Of a stretch of 64,000 nt of DNA, positions 28,521-38,551 are shown piece after piece; within the stretch, counting starts at the first letter, position 1; each line of letters opens with the position of its first letter. The notes beneath the pieces are model-generated. The model was given only the letters and a program-made list of their open reading frames with translations. It was not told the origin of the DNA and searched no databases. A program made the position numbers and the translations under genes. Source of the DNA: an uncultured Bacteroidota bacterium (GTDB lineage: Bacteria > Bacteroidota > Bacteroidia > Flavobacteriales > Flavobacteriaceae); NCBI GenBank assembly GCA_903842575.1, contig CAIMMM010000127.1:30106-94105 (forward strand). The letters run 5' to 3'.

Positions 28521-29756
28521 TTATGCTACTATTTTCCCTTTTTTTAGTTCAAAAACCGTTATTTCGGGCATAATACCAACTCTTCCTGGATAAGCATGAA
28601 ATCCTAAACCGCGATTTACATAGATATATCTACCTAAATTTTCATACAATCCTGCCCATTGTTTGTATACATACTCCACAGGGCTCCATTTAAAAACCCC
28701 TGGAATTTCGATGCCAAATTGAAACCCATGCGTATGACCAGACAATGTTAATTGAAAATGTTTTTCGTGATTCTTAACCACATATTCCCAGTGACTTGGA
28801 TCGTGACTCATTAAAATTTTAAAATCTTCTTTTGTCAAATCGGCTGAAGCCACATTAACATCCCCTCTTTCTCCAAAATGTTTTCCCCAATTTTCAACAC
28901 CAATCAAGGCAATTTCATCATTCCCTTTTTTGATTTTAACATTTTCATTGAGTAGGAGTTTAAAACCAATTTGACCATACAAATTTTTTATGGCAACAAA
29001 GTTCGCTTCCTTTGCTTCTTTTGATGGCCAATCTACATATTCGCCATAATCGTGGTTTCCTAGGACAGAATATTTTCCGAATTTATGTTCTTTAATTCCA
29101 TTAAAAGTGTCAATCCACGGATGCATCTCAGTAGCATGCGTATTCACAATATCTCCCGTGAATAAAATCATATCCGCATTCTGCTCATTAACCAAATCAA
29201 TAGCATACTGGATTTTTTCAGGATTATCAAAACTTCCACTGTGAATATCCGAAATTTGAGTGATTTTAAATCCTTCGAAAGCATCCGGTAAATCGGGGAA
29301 AAACAAGGTTTGTTTTAATACTTTGAAATTGTATTTTCCTATAGTCATTCCGTAAATCAATGACAAGAAGGGAACAGCCGCAATCCCAAGCGCTAACTGG
29401 CTAACAAATCTTCTTCTTTCAGGCAAAAAAGAAGCTTCTTTATCATAATTAGCAAAATAGTTTTTAGATCCTATAAGCAATCGCAAAACATCTTCCAAAG
29501 CCATAAAAAAAGTAATCAATATCTTGGGAATTAAAACCAATAACAACAATCCTAACGTAATCATGGTCATGGAAGTTTGCCCCACTTTTCTATCAAACTT
29601 GGTAAATTCGTAAAATATAAACACAACTGCTGTTAGCGATAACAAAATATAAGTAATTTGAACCCATCTAATTTTGGTGACTGTTTTAATAGCTTGAAAC
29701 GAATAAATTTCTATTACTGCTATTACAAAAAAAAGGATAATCCAGCGAAGTGCCAT
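28521..29756 (-). CDS. Membrane-anchored metallophosphoesterase
   Basis: ITQISDIHSG, FTGDIVN, VLGNHDYGEY, LSGHTHGFQFG. Confidence 0.93.
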   Translation of the reverse strand: MALRWIILFFVIAVIEIYSFQAIKTVTKIRWVQITYILLSLTAVVFIFYEFTKFDRKVGQTSMTMITLGLLLLVLIPKILITFFMALEDVLRLLIGSKNYFANYDKEASFLPERRRFVSQLALGIAAVPFLSLIYGMTIGKYNFKVLKQTLFFPDLPDAFEGFKITQISDIHSGSFDNPEKIQYAIDLVNEQNADMILFTGDIVNTHATEMHPWIDTFNGIKEHKFGKYSVLGNHDYGEYVDWPSKEAKEANFVAIKNLYGQIGFKLLLNENVKIKKGNDEIALIGVENWGKHFGERGDVNVASADLTKEDFKILMSHDPSHWEYVVKNHEKHFQLTLSGHTHGFQFGIEIPGVFKWSPVEYVYKQWAGLYENLGRYIYVNRGLGFHAYPGRVGIMPEITVFELKKGKIVA

Positions 29757-29902
29757 TGTTGAATAATTTCAACAAATTAACGAAGAAAGTTAATGCTAAA
29801 AGTAGTTATTAAACATAATTTAACAATGGTTTAATTTCTATCAAAAAACAAAGGCTACTTTTTGAAAGTTTAACTATTTTTACCATTCCAATTTTTCAAA
29901 CT

Positions 29903-32764
29903 ATGTCAACACAAAAACGTCTTTACCTTCTTGATTCTTACGCCTTAATATTTCGTGGTTATTTTGCATTTATAAAAAATCCCCGAATCAATTCAAAAGG
30001 GATGGACACCTCGGCTATTATGGGATTTATGAATGCCTTAATGGATGTTATCAAACGGGAGAAACCCGACCATTTGGCCGTGGCTTTTGACAAAGGCGGA
30101 AGCACGTATCGTTATGAAATGTATCAGGAATACAAAGCCCATCGCGATGAAACGCCCGAAGCTATAAAAATTGCGGTTCCTTATATTCAAGAATTGCTAA
30201 AAGCCATGCACATTCCCATTATTGAAGTAGCGGGTTTTGAAGCCGATGATTTGATTGGAACGCTCGCCAAACAAGCAGAAAAAGAAGATTACAAAGTGTT
30301 CATGGTGACACCCGATAAAGATTTTGCCCAACTCGTTTCTGAAAATATTTTCATGTACAAACCTGCGCGTATGGGGAACGATATAGAAATATGGGGAATC
30401 CCAGAAGTCTTAGCCAAATTTGAAATTGAACGCCCGGAACAAGTGATCGACTTCCTCGGAATGATGGGCGATGCTGCCGATAACATACCTGGTTTTCCAG
30501 GTGTTGGAGAAGTAACCGCAAAAAAATTATTGAAAGAATTTGGTTCGATGGAAAACCTTTTAGCCAATACCGATAAGCTAAAGGGAGCCCTAAAAGACAA
30601 AATAGAAAACAATAAAGAAAAAGGAATTCTTTCTAAAAAATTGGCAACCATTCTACTCGATTGCCCCGTGACTTTTGACGCTTCTGATTATGAACTCTCT
30701 AAACCGGATGTAGAAAAAACCGACATCCTTTTCAATGAATTGGAATTCCGTCAGATGAAAGCACAGTTTGACAAATATTTTGGAACCGGAAAAGAGTATG
30801 ATGAAATTGATACCAACGGAAACGGGACTTCTAGCGAAACACCACAGCCAACAAAGAAAACACCCGCAAAAAAAACCAACGAAGACCAGTTTGATTTATT
30901 CGGCTTTTCCGATGAGGAAAGCGATGAGCCAAAACTACATTCGTTTTATGCAACTTTAGAGAATACCAATCACAATTACACCATTATTCAAGGAGAATTG
31001 GGCACAAAATTGTTTTTGCAAAATTTAATGATCCAGACTTCTGTTTGTTTTGATACGGAAACCACTGGAATTGACGCCTTGAATGCCGAATTAGTTGGCA
31101 TGTCCTTTTCTTGGGAGAAAAGCTGTGCCTTTTACATTCCGTTTCCGGAAAATCAACAAGAAGCGCAGGTGTTGGCAGATAAATACAAACCTTTTTTCGA
31201 GAATGAGAACATCGAAAAAATTGGGCAGAATATCAAATACGATTTGAAAATCCTTTCCCGTTACGGCGTTCAAATTAAAGGGAAGTTGTTTGACACAATG
31301 ATTGCGCATTACCTCATCAATCCCGATATGCGTCACAATATGGATGTTTTATCGGAAACGTATTTGAAATATTCGCCAAAATCCATTGAGGATTTGATTG
31401 GCAAAAAAGGGAAGAATCAACTATCCATGCGCGATGTGGCGCTGGAAGAAATCAAAGAATACGCTGCCGAAGACGCGGATATAACATGGCAATTAAAAGA
31501 AGTCTTCAGCCCTATTTTAGACAAAGCCGAAACCAAAAAACTATTTGAGGAAATCGAAATTCCGTTAATTCCAGTGCTTGCTGCGATGGAAATGGAAGGC
31601 ATCAACTTGGATGTACCATTTTTGAAATCGATGTCGGTGGATATGCAAAAAGAAATCGATGCGTTTGAACAAAAAATCTATGAAACAGCTGGGGAGAAAT
31701 TCAATTTGGCTTCCCCAAAGCAACTCGGCGATATTTTATTCGACAAACTAAAAATTGGCGGCGCCAAACAAAAGAAAACCAAAACCGGTCAATATGCTAC
31801 TGGTGAAGAAATTTTAAGTTATTTAGAAAAAGACAATCCAATTGTAAAAGATATTTTGGAGTGGCGTCAAATGGTAAAATTGCAGAGCACCTATATTGAT
31901 GCGTTGCCAAATCAAGTGGATTCAAAAACCCATCGTGTGCACACGGATTATATGCAAACGGTAGCAGCAACTGGGCGATTGAGTTCGAATAATCCGAATT
32001 TGCAAAACATTCCAATCCGCACTGAACGCGGACGATTAATTCGTAAAGCCTTTATTGCCCGTGATGAAAATTACACCTTGCTTTCTGCCGATTATTCGCA
32101 AATAGAATTGCGCATCATTGCTGCTCTATCGGGAGAAGAAAACATGATAAAAGCGTTTCAAAACAATGAAGATATCCATAGAAGTACGGCCGCAAAAGTG
32201 TTTAACGTTCCCTTGGAAGAAGTAACCAAAGAGCAACGAAGCAACGCCAAAACCGTAAACTTTGGAATTATTTATGGTGTTTCTGCTTTTGGATTAAGTA
32301 ATCAAACTTCACTTTCAAGAAAAGAAAGCGCGGAATTAATTGATGCGTATTATACTTCGTATCCAAAACTAAAATCATACATGTCCAATCAAGTTGATTT
32401 TGCTAGAGAGAATGGCTATGTACAAACAGTTTTAGGAAGACGTCGTTATTTAAAAGACATCAACTCTGCTAATATGATGGTGAAAAGTGGCGCGGAACGA
32501 AATGCAGTGAATGCGCCAATTCAAGGTTCTGCTGCCGATATTATCAAAATCGCGATGATTAACATCTACAAAAAATTAACTTCTGAAAATTGGAAATCAA
32601 AAATGTTATTGCAAGTACATGATGAATTGGTTTTTGATGTTCACAATTCCGAGATTGAGAAAATTCAACCTATGATTAAGTATGAAATGGAAAATGCTTT
32701 CACCTTAGCCGTTCCGCTAGAAGTGGAAATGGGAATGGGGAGGAATTGGCTGGAAGCGCATTAG
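29903..32764 (+). CDS. polA: DNA polymerase I (5'-3' exo, 3'-5' exo and polymerase domains)
   Basis: FDTETTGIDALNAELVGMSF exo motif; SADYSQIELRI, NFGIIYGVSAFGLS, LLQVHDELVFDV. Confidence 0.97.
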   Translation: MSTQKRLYLLDSYALIFRGYFAFIKNPRINSKGMDTSAIMGFMNALMDVIKREKPDHLAVAFDKGGSTYRYEMYQEYKAHRDETPEAIKIAVPYIQELLKAMHIPIIEVAGFEADDLIGTLAKQAEKEDYKVFMVTPDKDFAQLVSENIFMYKPARMGNDIEIWGIPEVLAKFEIERPEQVIDFLGMMGDAADNIPGFPGVGEVTAKKLLKEFGSMENLLANTDKLKGALKDKIENNKEKGILSKKLATILLDCPVTFDASDYELSKPDVEKTDILFNELEFRQMKAQFDKYFGTGKEYDEIDTNGNGTSSETPQPTKKTPAKKTNEDQFDLFGFSDEESDEPKLHSFYATLENTNHNYTIIQGELGTKLFLQNLMIQTSVCFDTETTGIDALNAELVGMSFSWEKSCAFYIPFPENQQEAQVLADKYKPFFENENIEKIGQNIKYDLKILSRYGVQIKGKLFDTMIAHYLINPDMRHNMDVLSETYLKYSPKSIEDLIGKKGKNQLSMRDVALEEIKEYAAEDADITWQLKEVFSPILDKAETKKLFEEIEIPLIPVLAAMEMEGINLDVPFLKSMSVDMQKEIDAFEQKIYETAGEKFNLASPKQLGDILFDKLKIGGAKQKKTKTGQYATGEEILSYLEKDNPIVKDILEWRQMVKLQSTYIDALPNQVDSKTHRVHTDYMQTVAATGRLSSNNPNLQNIPIRTERGRLIRKAFIARDENYTLLSADYSQIELRIIAALSGEENMIKAFQNNEDIHRSTAAKVFNVPLEEVTKEQRSNAKTVNFGIIYGVSAFGLSNQTSLSRKESAELIDAYYTSYPKLKSYMSNQVDFARENGYVQTVLGRRRYLKDINSANMMVKSGAERNAVNAPIQGSAADIIKIAMINIYKKLTSENWKSKMLLQVHDELVFDVHNSEIEKIQPMIKYEMENAFTLAVPLEVEMGMGRNWLEAH

Positions 32765-32783
32765 AATTTACTTTTTCTAAAAC

Positions 32784-32820
32784 AAAAAAGCCATAAAATT
32801 TATAATTTCATGGCTTTTTT
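32784..32820. terminator. Bidirectional terminator between convergent polA and the DOMON-like gene
   Basis: aaaaaagccat...atggctttttt. Confidence 0.7.
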
Positions 32821-32842
32821 ATTGGTTTTATGCAACGGGAAT

Positions 32843-33598
32843 CTATTCAATTATTAAAGTTTTTGTGGCATTACCGTAGTCGGTTCTGACCACAACTAAA
32901 TAACTGCCTGTTTTTAGGTCAACAATGTTAATTTTGTTTTTATCCCTTGTTATTGTTTCATTTCTTACGACTCTTCCTAAATTATCATAAATTTTAATCA
33001 GAGCTGAATTTATAGACAATGGCAGTTCAATTGAAGTAAATCCCTTTGCTGGATTTGGATATAATTTAAATGACTCAACATTAAATTCTGCTGCACCTAA
33101 ACTAAAATTAACAACTGTAGCGCCACAATTTCCGCCACCATGATAGCCAATTGATAGACTCCCTGCGCGATGTGCCCAAACTAAATTAAGCGATTGTACA
33201 GATGCGCTAAAAACATAATCATTAGAATCACCTGTATCTCTGGCTCTAGTTGCTACTACTGTCCTAACTCCAGTAGCAATAGTATTAGAAGAGACAGACC
33301 AATTTTGAACAGCATCGAGAGGAGGAACAATACCTTGTCCATCAAAAGTTCTATCCGACATATTAATGCCGTCAAAGAGAACTACATCATTCCCAATATC
33401 GTCCATCTGTGTAGAATTGAAAGAAATACCTAACCAATCTGTTGATGGTCCAATCAAAGTTAATGTAACCAATGTACTTGTAATATCAATTTTTGCTGAA
33501 TATCCCGTGGTGAGTGTAATTGTTCCCGTAGAATATGTTTGTCCAAAAAAAGGAATTGTCACAAATAAGGAAAATAAAAGTAAAGTAATTTTTTTCAT
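32843..33598 (-). CDS. T9SS type A sorting-domain protein with DOMON-like domain
   Basis: C-terminal FKLYPNPAKGFTSIELP..LKTGSYLVVVRTDYGNATKTLIIE; DOMON-like DWLGISFNSTQMDDIGNDVVLFDG...AHRAGSLSIGYHGGG. Confidence 0.75.
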   Translation of the reverse strand: MKKITLLLFSLFVTIPFFGQTYSTGTITLTTGYSAKIDITSTLVTLTLIGPSTDWLGISFNSTQMDDIGNDVVLFDGINMSDRTFDGQGIVPPLDAVQNWSVSSNTIATGVRTVVATRARDTGDSNDYVFSASVQSLNLVWAHRAGSLSIGYHGGGNCGATVVNFSLGAAEFNVESFKLYPNPAKGFTSIELPLSINSALIKIYDNLGRVVRNETITRDKNKINIVDLKTGSYLVVVRTDYGNATKTLIIE

Positions 33599-33600
33599 AA

Positions 33601-34134
33601 TTATTTATTTTTAAGGGTTTCTATTAATTTATCATCATTGACAAGAATTGCATAATCAATTGCGGAGTTGCCTCTGTTATCTTTTAAATCTGGATTTGCA
33701 TTAGCTTTAATCAAAATCCTGACAATCTCATAATTTTTAAAAATTGTGGCATATAACAATGCGGAAGTTCCGTTACTATCAATACTATTTACATCAGCTT
33801 TTTTATCAAGAAGCGCATTAACTATTTCAATATTTCCTTTAACGACAGCCGCCATTAAAGGCGTACCCATGCTACTTTTTTGATTAATATCACTTCCGTT
33901 ATTAATAAGAAACTTTGCTACTTCATTATTCCTGTGATAACAGGCCAAGGTTAGTGGGGAATAACCTTCGGTATTAACTATATTAAATGCTTTAGGATTG
34001 ACAGCAATTATCTCCTTGGCTTGAATGAGAGATCCTTTTCTGGCAATTTCAAAAACATCAAGTTTTTCCTGCGCAATAATAAAATTAAAAATAAAAAATA
34101 AAAAAAGTATACTATACAGTTTATTAATTTTCAT
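33601..34134 (-). CDS. Exported ankyrin-repeat protein
   Basis: Signal peptide; repeats GYSPLTLACYHRNNEVAKFLINNGSDIN, GTPLMAAVVKGNIEIVNALLDKKADVN. Confidence 0.88.
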   Translation of the reverse strand: MKINKLYSILFLFFIFNFIIAQEKLDVFEIARKGSLIQAKEIIAVNPKAFNIVNTEGYSPLTLACYHRNNEVAKFLINNGSDINQKSSMGTPLMAAVVKGNIEIVNALLDKKADVNSIDSNGTSALLYATIFKNYEIVRILIKANANPDLKDNRGNSAIDYAILVNDDKLIETLKNK

Positions 34135-34209
34135 AAAACTTTTTTATCCAATATCTGTAGATGAAAAAAAATCAAATTAGTTGCGTTAATGATCTAAAAA
34201 AAAGCTATT

Positions 34210-35229
34210 TTATTTTTTTGTGGAATCGCGTTGGCGTAATTCGGTTTTAATTATAGTAGTTTTAAAAGCCAACTCTTCTTCTTTGCTTTCTAATTTATCA
34301 ATTAACATTTGCGCGGCAACCTCCCCAATTTCAGGGCCGTGTTGACTCACAGTAGATAAACTTGGCGTCATTCTGCGGGACCAAACACCATCTGCAAAAC
34401 CAATTACCGAAAGTTCCTCGGGAATTTTAAGTCCTTTTTTTATTCCTAATTTCATGGCTGTAACTGCAGCGTGTTCGTCTAATGCAAAAATTGCATCTGC
34501 TTTTTTCTTATCGAAAAAATTCGCAACCTTTTCATCAAAATCTATATCATTATCTGAAAGTATAATCAAGTTTTCATCAACTTTGACTCCTTTGTTTTCT
34601 AAAGCTTTATAAAACCCTTTGGCTCTTAATTTTCCAACGCTTAAATTATCAATCGTTGAAAATAAGGCTATTTTTCTGCAACCAGTATTAATTAAATGTT
34701 CGGTTGCATTAACGGCAGATTCAAAATCGTCCACAATTACTTTGTCGCAATTTACTTCCTCAGAAATTCTGTCAAACATAACAATTGGCGTTCCTTCATT
34801 AATGATAGAGGTAAAGTGATTGAATTGTTGCAGCTTCTGGGACTCTTGCGAAATGGAAAGAATAAAACCATCAATGGTCCCATTGCTTAACATTTCCAAT
34901 GCATTAATTTCTTTTTCTAAGGATTCGTTCGAAATACAAGTAATGATATTATACCCTTTTTCATCGGCCACTTTTTCTATACCACTAAACACTTTTGCGA
35001 GAAAAGAATTTAAAATATTGGGGATAATAACGCCAATGGTTTTGGTTCTTCTGTTTTTTAAACTCAAGCCAATAACATTGGGTTTGTAATTTTTGAGTTT
35101 GGCATATTCCTTTACGCGTTGTTTTGTCGGTTCACTAATTTCAGGACTTCCGTTCAAGGCTTTGGAAACTGTAGAAATGGAAACACCCAATTCTTTTGCA
35201 ATTTGTTTTAATGTAGCTTTTGATTTCAT
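34210..35229 (-). CDS. LacI family transcriptional regulator
   Basis: ATLKQIAKELGVSISTVSKALNGSPEIS HTH plus periplasmic-binding-like domain. Confidence 0.93.
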   Translation of the reverse strand: MKSKATLKQIAKELGVSISTVSKALNGSPEISEPTKQRVKEYAKLKNYKPNVIGLSLKNRRTKTIGVIIPNILNSFLAKVFSGIEKVADEKGYNIITCISNESLEKEINALEMLSNGTIDGFILSISQESQKLQQFNHFTSIINEGTPIVMFDRISEEVNCDKVIVDDFESAVNATEHLINTGCRKIALFSTIDNLSVGKLRAKGFYKALENKGVKVDENLIILSDNDIDFDEKVANFFDKKKADAIFALDEHAAVTAMKLGIKKGLKIPEELSVIGFADGVWSRRMTPSLSTVSQHGPEIGEVAAQMLIDKLESKEEELAFKTTIIKTELRQRDSTKK

Positions 35230-35457
35230 TTTGAAGTTGTAAAATGTAAAAATAGCAAAAAAATTCTATTAAAATTAAACGGTTTTCAAATACCCAAATT
35301 AATTAATTTAAGATTTGCCTACAAATATTACTTAAAAAGTTAATTAAAAACCTTTCATAAACCAACCAATTTAAACCGTAAACAGGGATCAAACTAGTTG
35401 TAATGTAGAATTTATAAACGCCTATAAAACAACTACAAAAGAATTTTTATTTTGGTA

Positions 35458-35488
35458 TTTGCTTTTATAATAATTAATTGTACTTTTG
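35458..35488 (+). promoter_or_regulatory. Promoter of rplM-rpsI
   Basis: TTTG-N19-TACTTTTG, matches Bacteroidota TTTG/TAnnTTTG. Confidence 0.6.
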
Positions 35489-35531
35489 CAACCCCTTTAT
35501 TAGGGATGGAATGTTTAATTAAAAAAATATT

Positions 35532-35987
35532 ATGGACGCATTAAGCTACAAGACACAATCTGCAAGCAAAGCCACTGTTACAAAAGAGTGGATCATTGTA
35601 GATGCCGACGGTCATAACTTAGGACGTCTTGCTTCAAAGGTCGCAATGATCCTTAGAGGTAAGTACAAGCCAAGTTATACACCTCACGTCGACTGTGGAG
35701 ATAACGTTATTGTTATCAACTCAGAGAAAATTAACCTTACGGGGAACAAAATGGACGAAAAGACATACATTCGTCACACAGGTTATCCAGGAGGACAAAG
35801 AAGTTTGACGGCAAAAGTTTTGCAATCAAAAAACCCTGCTTTGCTAATTGAAAAAGCAGTGAAAGGAATGTTGCCTAAAAATAAATTAGGAGCGGAACTT
35901 TTCAGAAATCTAAATGTTGTTGTAGGAACTGAGCACAAACAAGGTGCGCAAAAACCTAAAACAGTTAACCTAAACGATCTTAAGTAA
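35532..35987 (+). CDS. rplM: 50S ribosomal protein L13
   Basis: WIIVDADGHNLGRLAS, HTGYPGG, KGMLPKN. Confidence 0.96.
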   Translation: MDALSYKTQSASKATVTKEWIIVDADGHNLGRLASKVAMILRGKYKPSYTPHVDCGDNVIVINSEKINLTGNKMDEKTYIRHTGYPGGQRSLTAKVLQSKNPALLIEKAVKGMLPKNKLGAELFRNLNVVVGTEHKQGAQKPKTVNLNDLK

Positions 35988-36373
35988 TGGGAGCAATTCA
36001 CAAAATCGGAAGAAGAAAATGTGCTGTTGCACGTGTTTATGTTTCAGAAGGAACAGGAGTAATTACTGTTAACAAAAAAGCATTTACTACGTATTTCCCA
36101 ACAGCAACTTTACAGTACAAAGTTTTACAACCAATGTCTATGACAGAAAATGTAACTAACTATGATGTAAAAGTTAATGTTTACGGAGGTGGTTCAACAG
36201 GTCAAGCAGAAGCTGTTCGTATGGCTTTAGCTAGAGTTATGTGTGAAGTAGGTGAAGGAAACAGAGCTATACTTAAACCAGAAGGTTTATTAACAAGAGA
36301 TCCAAGAATGGTTGAACGTAAAAAATTCGGTCAGAAGAAAGCTCGTAAGAGATTCCAATTCTCTAAACGTTAA
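35987..36373 (+). CDS. rpsI: 30S ribosomal protein S9
   Basis: IGRRKCAVARVYV; C-terminal KKFGQKKARKRFQFSKR. Confidence 0.97.
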   Translation: MGAIHKIGRRKCAVARVYVSEGTGVITVNKKAFTTYFPTATLQYKVLQPMSMTENVTNYDVKVNVYGGGSTGQAEAVRMALARVMCEVGEGNRAILKPEGLLTRDPRMVERKKFGQKKARKRFQFSKR

Positions 36374-36380
36374 TAGTGCC

Positions 36381-36405
36381 TGTCTTGTGCTATTCGTACA
36401 AGACA
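36381..36405 (+). promoter_or_regulatory. Hairpin TGTCTTGT-gctattcgt-ACAAGACA between rpsI and rpsB
   Basis: Perfect 8-bp stem read directly. Confidence 0.5.
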
Positions 36406-36543
36406 TATTGATTATAAAATTTAAAAACAATGTTGTTGTTGTCCCGATGCGTCGGGAAATTAGTTTAGCATCTAAATGGTTAAGACCAGATAAACATCGC
36501 TACTTAATCATTGCTAATCAACAGAACGTAAACTAAGAAAAAA

Positions 36544-37428
36544 ATGTCAAACAAAGTAGAAGTAAAAGAATTACTAGAAGCAGGTGTTCACTTCGGACAC
36601 ATGACTAGAAAATGGGATCCAAATATGGCTCCTTACATTTATATGGAGCGTAATGGTATTCACATTATCAATCTATATAAAACCGCAGCAAAAATTGAAG
36701 AAGCGAATGAAGCTTTAAGAAAAATTGCAGCATCCGGTAGAAAAATACTATTTGTAGCTACCAAAAAACAAGCAAAAGATATCGTTGCTGAAAAAGCAGC
36801 AGCTTGCAACATGCCATATATCACAGAAAGATGGCCTGGTGGAATGCTTACCAACTTCGTTACTATCCGTAAAGCCGTTAAAAAAATGGCTACTATTGAT
36901 AAAATGAAGAAAGACGGAACTTTCATGACTTTGTCAAAAAAAGAACGTCTTCAAGTAGATCGTCTTCGTGCTAAATTAGAAAAAAACTTAGGTTCAATCG
37001 CAGAAATGTCTAGACTACCTGCTGCATTGTTCGTAGTAGATATCAAAGCAGAACACATCGCAATAAAAGAAGCTCAGAAATTAAACATTCCAGTTTTTGC
37101 AATGGTGGATACCAATTCCGACCCAAGAGAGGTTGAGTATGTAATTCCATCTAATGATGATGCTTCTAAATCAATTGATAAAATTTTAACTTTAGTGACT
37201 GCTGCAATTGTAGACGGTTTATCCAACAGAAATGCTGATGGTAATCCTGAAGAAGTTACAGAAGAAACTACAGAAGAAACTGTTGCGGAAGTAGTAGCGG
37301 AAGCTGCTGCTCCAGAAGCTGTAGTTGAAGAAGTTACTGTTGCAGAAGAAGTTGCTGTCGAAACTGTAGAAGAAGTTGTAGCAGAGGTTACAGCTCCAGA
37401 AGCAGAAGAGACTAAAACAGAAGAGTAA
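36544..37428 (+). CDS. rpsB: 30S ribosomal protein S2 with long acidic Glu/Val/Ala C-terminal tail
   Basis: LLEAGVHFGHMTRKWDPNMAPYI; about 65-residue tail EEVTEETTEETVAEVV... Confidence 0.96.
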   Translation: MSNKVEVKELLEAGVHFGHMTRKWDPNMAPYIYMERNGIHIINLYKTAAKIEEANEALRKIAASGRKILFVATKKQAKDIVAEKAAACNMPYITERWPGGMLTNFVTIRKAVKKMATIDKMKKDGTFMTLSKKERLQVDRLRAKLEKNLGSIAEMSRLPAALFVVDIKAEHIAIKEAQKLNIPVFAMVDTNSDPREVEYVIPSNDDASKSIDKILTLVTAAIVDGLSNRNADGNPEEVTEETTEETVAEVVAEAAAPEAVVEEVTVAEEVAVETVEEVVAEVTAPEAEETKTEE

Positions 37429-37439
37429 ATACTATTTAT

Positions 37440-37498
37440 AGTCGTTTTGATGGTGCGTGTTTACTTTTGTATGCATTTGCAACAAAACGACTAATTTT
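37440..37498 (+). terminator. Terminator/attenuator-like hairpin between rpsB and tsf
   Basis: AGTCGTTTTG ... CAAAACGACT then AATTTTTT. Confidence 0.55.
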
Positions 37499-37521
37499 TT
37501 AAACTTTAAATAATTGAAAAA

Positions 37522-38346
37522 ATGGCAACAATTACTGCTGCAGACGTAAATAAATTAAGAACAATCACTGGTGCTGGAATGATGGACTGCAAGAAAGCAC
37601 TTGTGGAATCGGATGGAGATTTTGATTTAGCAATTGAAAATCTTCGCAAAAAAGGACAAAAAGTTGCTGCAAACCGTTCGGATAGAGAATCTACTGAAGG
37701 TGCTGCAATTGCAATCGTTAATGCTGATAAAACCGCTGGTGTAGTAATCACATTAAATTGTGAAACCGACTTCGTTGGCATGAATGAAAGCTTCGTTAAA
37801 ATGGCTACTGAAATGGCTAATTTAGCATTGAACTATAAAACTAAAGAAGATTTTTTAGCCGCCGACTTCAATGGAATTACGGTTGCTGAAAAATTAATTG
37901 AACAAACAGGAGTTATTGGAGAAAAATTGGAGATCAGAACCTTCGAAAGATTAGAAGGTGCTTTTATCGGGTCTTACATTCACTCTGGAAACAAAATTGC
38001 AACTTTGGTATCTTTATCAGCTATTGTAACTGGTGGGGATGAAGCAGCAAGAAACGTAGCGATGCAAGCCGCAGCAATGAATCCAATTGCTTTAAACGAA
38101 GCTGGTGTTGATGCTGAAATCATTGAAAAAGAAATTGAAATCGCTAAAGATTTATTGCGTCAAGAAGGAAAACCTGAAGCGATGTTAGAAAATATTTCTA
38201 AAGGAAAAATTCAACGTTTTTACAAAGACAATACTTTAGTTAATCAAGATTATATTAAAGATAGCAGCATGAATGTTGCAAACTATATAAAATCTGTTGA
38301 TGCTAATTTGACTGTAACAGGTTTCAAAAGAGCAGCGTTAGGATAA
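37522..38346 (+). CDS. tsf: Elongation factor Ts
   Basis: ITAADVNKLRTITGAGMMDCKKAL. Confidence 0.97.
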   Translation: MATITAADVNKLRTITGAGMMDCKKALVESDGDFDLAIENLRKKGQKVAANRSDRESTEGAAIAIVNADKTAGVVITLNCETDFVGMNESFVKMATEMANLALNYKTKEDFLAADFNGITVAEKLIEQTGVIGEKLEIRTFERLEGAFIGSYIHSGNKIATLVSLSAIVTGGDEAARNVAMQAAAMNPIALNEAGVDAEIIEKEIEIAKDLLRQEGKPEAMLENISKGKIQRFYKDNTLVNQDYIKDSSMNVANYIKSVDANLTVTGFKRAALG

Positions 38347-38380
38347 TATTTCAGAATTATAATTATTAATTCAACATAGT

Positions 38381-38414
38381 AAACGGCATTTCTTCATTGA
38401 AATGCCGTTTTTTA
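38381..38414 (+). terminator. Terminator after tsf
   Basis: aaacggcatttcttcattgaaatgccgtttttta. Confidence 0.8.
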
Positions 38415-38551
38415 TTTTATCCAAAAAAAAGTAAATTTGAATAGTAGTTTCTTAAAGAAGTTGTGAGTTTCAAATTTAAATTTCATTGTCTTGACGCCAT
38501 TAAATTATCGGAATCATTCAATGATTGGAATACACAAACACCATAATAATT

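Noticed and set aside
34210-35229. LacI regulator as part of a sugar-utilisation locus
   Set aside because: No SusCD, transporter or glycoside hydrolase genes adjacent in this window; treated as an isolated regulator
18192-36455. tcccgatg..tcggga hairpins at 18192 and 36440 as a mobile repeat family
   Set aside because: Only two short copies here, one acting as an ordinary terminator; too short to support a mobile element
36312-36536. 74-aa ORF overlapping rpsI end and rpsB leader
   Set aside because: Out of frame with rpsI, no recognisable domain, better explained as a structured noncoding leader
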